Below, in pieces: positions 6,541-6,541 of a stretch of 6,541 bases of DNA. Below the pieces are notes generated by a model. It did no database searches, had not been told where the DNA came from, and saw only the letters and a program-made list of their open reading frames with translations. The translations under genes were made by a program, and so were the position numbers. Origin of the DNA: an uncultured Eubacteriales bacterium (GTDB taxonomy: Bacteria; Bacillota; Clostridia; UMGS1810); assembly GCA_902493665.1 (NCBI GenBank), contig CABUQL010000077.1:1-6541 (forward strand), given 5' to 3'. Positions within the stretch are counted from its first letter, which is position 1; every line of letters begins with the position of its first letter.

Positions 6541-6541
6541 T

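Noticed and set aside
1..6541. CRISPR array, tRNA/rRNA gene, insertion sequence or attachment site
   Set aside because: No regularly spaced direct repeats, cloverleaf-like sequence, transposase frame or terminal inverted repeats were found on either strand.

Overview
This window most likely comes from a low-GC, anaerobic, Gram-positive Clostridia-type bacterium, probably a gut or rumen fibre degrader. The evidence is AT-rich spacers, strong purine-rich Shine-Dalgarno sites, U-tailed hairpin terminators, short clostridial signal peptides, and C-terminal accessory domains typical of secreted clostridial proteins. A radical-SAM activase of the glycyl-radical type also points to strict or facultative anaerobiosis. 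No taxonomic marker gene is present, so this placement is inference.

Layout, left to right. (1) Positions 2-1201 (+) hold the C-terminal 399 residues of a larger, probably secreted, modular protein. It has two tandem carbohydrate-binding-like beta-sandwich modules and a small C-terminal domain, and ends at a strong terminator (1226-1263). (2) A promoter near 1331-1366 drives a signal-peptide-bearing protein of 733 residues (1403-3604). It is built from two full and one shortened beta-helix-like unit plus a C-terminal domain. Nineteen bases later comes a 53-codon small gene (3624-3785) of a recurrent but uncharacterised type with a 'KKxYxxPxxEI' start. This two-gene unit ends at a hairpin terminator (3807-3841). 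(3) A spacer with two overlapping promoter registers and an 11-bp inverted repeat precedes a 666-residue cytoplasmic glycoside hydrolase related to GH42 (4039-6039). (4) A near-symmetric terminator (6061-6100) separates it from a convergent minus-strand gene, of which the last 144 codons (6106-6540) are visible. That gene is a pyruvate-formate-lyase-activating-enzyme-like radical SAM protein.

The first three regions read as a polysaccharide-interaction neighbourhood: exported binding modules, an exported beta-helix surface protein, and an intracellular glycosidase that could process imported oligosaccharides. They are separate transcription units rather than one operon, and no transporter or regulator gene is visible. 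The least explained item is the small protein co-transcribed with the beta-helix protein. Its conserved-looking N-terminal half and low-complexity C-terminal half resemble a leader-plus-variable-tail layout, but no processing enzyme is seen in the window.
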